This document shows positions 6,677 to 7,738 of a DNA stretch of 7,738 nucleotides, in pieces. Positions within the stretch are counted from its first letter, which is position 1. Each line of letters opens with the position of its first letter. Under the pieces are notes generated by a model. That model saw nothing but the letters and a program-made list of their open reading frames with translations. It was not told the DNA's origin and did not search any database. Both the position numbers and the translations under genes were made by a program. Where the stretch lies: contig CAMOUF010000184.1 of assembly GCA_946626395.1 (NCBI GenBank), positions 1-7,738 of the forward strand, read 5' to 3'. The DNA comes from an uncultured Clostridia bacterium. Its GTDB lineage: Bacteria > Bacillota > Clostridia > Christensenellales > Aristaeellaceae.

Positions 6677-7738
6677 TCAGCCCAGGCGCTTGACCTCCGT
6701 GTAGCACAGCAGGAAGGGGGCCACCCCTTTGGCGTCGTTGCGCACAACGGGCTCTGAAATGTAATAGGCGTAGGTGCCGTCCCGGCGGCGGTTGTCCTCC
6801 GGGCCCAAGCCTGCCACCAGGCAGATATGATCCAGGCACAGCTGCCCCTCCGTAAAGGTGAGGCAATTGCTGACCAGACCGTCAAAGGTCTTTTTGCCCA
6901 GGGCGGCGAAGCGCTGATCCAGCGCCCCCAGCCGGGCTCCCTTGAGCATGGCGTAGGCGATCATGGAGCTGCCGCTGCTTTCCAGGTAATTGCCTTCCCG
7001 GCCCGGCTGATCCACCACCTGCCAGTACATGCCGGTTTTTTCATCGGCAAACCGGGCAACGTCCTCCATGAGCCGGGCAAAGATGGCGGCGATTTTCTCC
7101 CGGGCTTCCCCTTCCGGCAAAATCTCCGTCAGGTCGGCCAGGGCCACAGAGACCCAGCCGATGGCCCGCAGCCAGAAGCACTGGCTCAGGCCCGTTTCCC
7201 GATCGCACCAGAACGCCGTTTTGCTGGCGTCGTAGCCATGGTAATACAGGCCGGTCTTCTGATCCCGCATCCGGGCGTTCACGGTTTCGATCTGGCGTAC
7301 CACGTCGCTGTAATCGCCGGAGCCAAAATGCTTTTCATACAGCGCGGCGAAGGGCTGCGCCATATAGATGCCGTCCAGCCACACCTGATTGGGATAAATC
7401 TGCTTGTGCCAGAAGCTGCCCTCGAAGGTGCGGGGCTGCTCATCCAGCTGCCGCCGCAGGAACTGGGCGGCTTTTTTATATTTCTCCTTGCCGGTTTCTC
7501 CGTACAGGGAAAACAGCACCCGGCCCTCGTTGATATCGTCCAGGGCGTGGCCCTCGGTTTTATAGGTCCGGATGGCGCCGTCCTCCAGAACGAAGGAATC
7601 AATGAAGGATTCGGCAAAGTCCCAATACCGCCTGTCGCCGGTGATGTCGGTCATGCTCAGCAGCGCCGTCATCATGCAGCCGTCGATATAATTCCAGTTG
7701 GCAGGCTTTCCCGCCCGCAGCTTTTCCACGTTCCAGGC
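6677..7738 (-). CDS. GH105 unsaturated glycuronyl hydrolase (5' end cut off)
   Basis: The C-terminal 353 residues of a glycoside hydrolase family 105 protein (YteR/YesR-like). The family removes unsaturated galacturonic or glucuronic acid from the ends of oligosaccharides made by polysaccharide lyases, for example unsaturated rhamnogalacturonan fragments, by hydrating the double bond. The frame stays open to the window edge (first residues AWNVEKLRAG), so the true start lies upstream; GTG at 7729 is an internal codon. From length, only a short N-terminal piece is missing. Visible landmarks, numbered from the window edge: NWNYIDGCMMTALL (14-27); HKQIYPNQVWLDGIYMAQPF (111-130), with Asp122 at the position of the catalytic Asp143 of YteR; HGYD (167-170); CFWLRAIGWVSVAL (187-200), where the family usually has a W-R-G-N-G-W pattern; and ESSGSSMIAYAM (253-264). 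The fold is an (alpha/alpha)6 barrel in known members. A signal peptide cannot be excluded because the N-terminus is not seen. The stop lies 2 bp from the regulator's stop. Confidence 0.92.
   Translation of the reverse strand, partial: AWNVEKLRAGKPANWNYIDGCMMTALLSMTDITGDRRYWDFAESFIDSFVLEDGAIRTYKTEGHALDDINEGRVLFSLYGETGKEKYKKAAQFLRRQLDEQPRTFEGSFWHKQIYPNQVWLDGIYMAQPFAALYEKHFGSGDYSDVVRQIETVNARMRDQKTGLYYHGYDASKTAFWCDRETGLSQCFWLRAIGWVSVALADLTEILPEGEAREKIAAIFARLMEDVARFADEKTGMYWQVVDQPGREGNYLESSGSSMIAYAMLKGARLGALDQRFAALGKKTFDGLVSNCLTFTEGQLCLDHICLVAGLGPEDNRRRDGTYAYYISEPVVRNDAKGVAPFLLCYTEVKRLG

Overview
The window looks like a chromosomal segment from a GC-rich, low-oxygen gut or rumen member of the Clostridia (Oscillospiraceae or Christensenellales-like). 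This is inferred from the clostridial form of the RpoB N-terminus, strong AGGAGG-type ribosome binding sites, sigma-A promoters, intrinsic terminators and a set of carbohydrate-use genes. No taxonomic marker is complete, so placement below class level is a guess.

Layout. 1-461 (minus): the first 153 codons of rpoB, with a near-consensus sigma-A promoter (606-634) and a leader of about 138 nt containing two hairpins. 735-850: an inverted pair of heptanucleotide tandem repeats. 849-886: intrinsic terminator of the next gene. 894-3926 (minus): a complete cytosolic GH38 alpha-mannosidase of the MAN2C1-like type. 3927-4600: about 670 bp with no credible gene, most of which folds on paper into consecutive, nested, closed helices (best part 4206-4582). 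4630-4666: intrinsic terminator. 4685-5770 (minus): ATPase subunit of a sugar ABC importer (MalK/MsmX/UgpC family), with no permease or binding protein beside it. 5800-5828: sigma-A promoter for a divergent AraC-family regulator (5880-6674, plus). 6677-7738 (minus): a GH105 unsaturated glycuronyl hydrolase whose N-terminus lies beyond the window and which converges on the regulator with a 2-bp gap.

How the genes fit together. GH38 and GH105 both lack visible export signals (the GH105 N-terminus is not visible) and act on small glycans. The ABC ATPase would power uptake of oligosaccharides that such cytosolic hydrolases trim. The AraC-type protein with a cupin sensor domain is a plausible sugar-responsive regulator of one or more of these genes. 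rpoB is a housekeeping gene next to this accessory set, apparently detached from its usual rplJ-rplL neighbours.

Most notable item. The gene-free stretch at 4206-4582 contains at least four abutting helical modules, including a compact four-way junction and a 10-bp closing helix around two further stem-loops. It could be a large structured RNA or a mosaic of palindromic repeats. The sequence alone does not settle which, nor the transcribed strand. I do not recognise it as a known RNA family.
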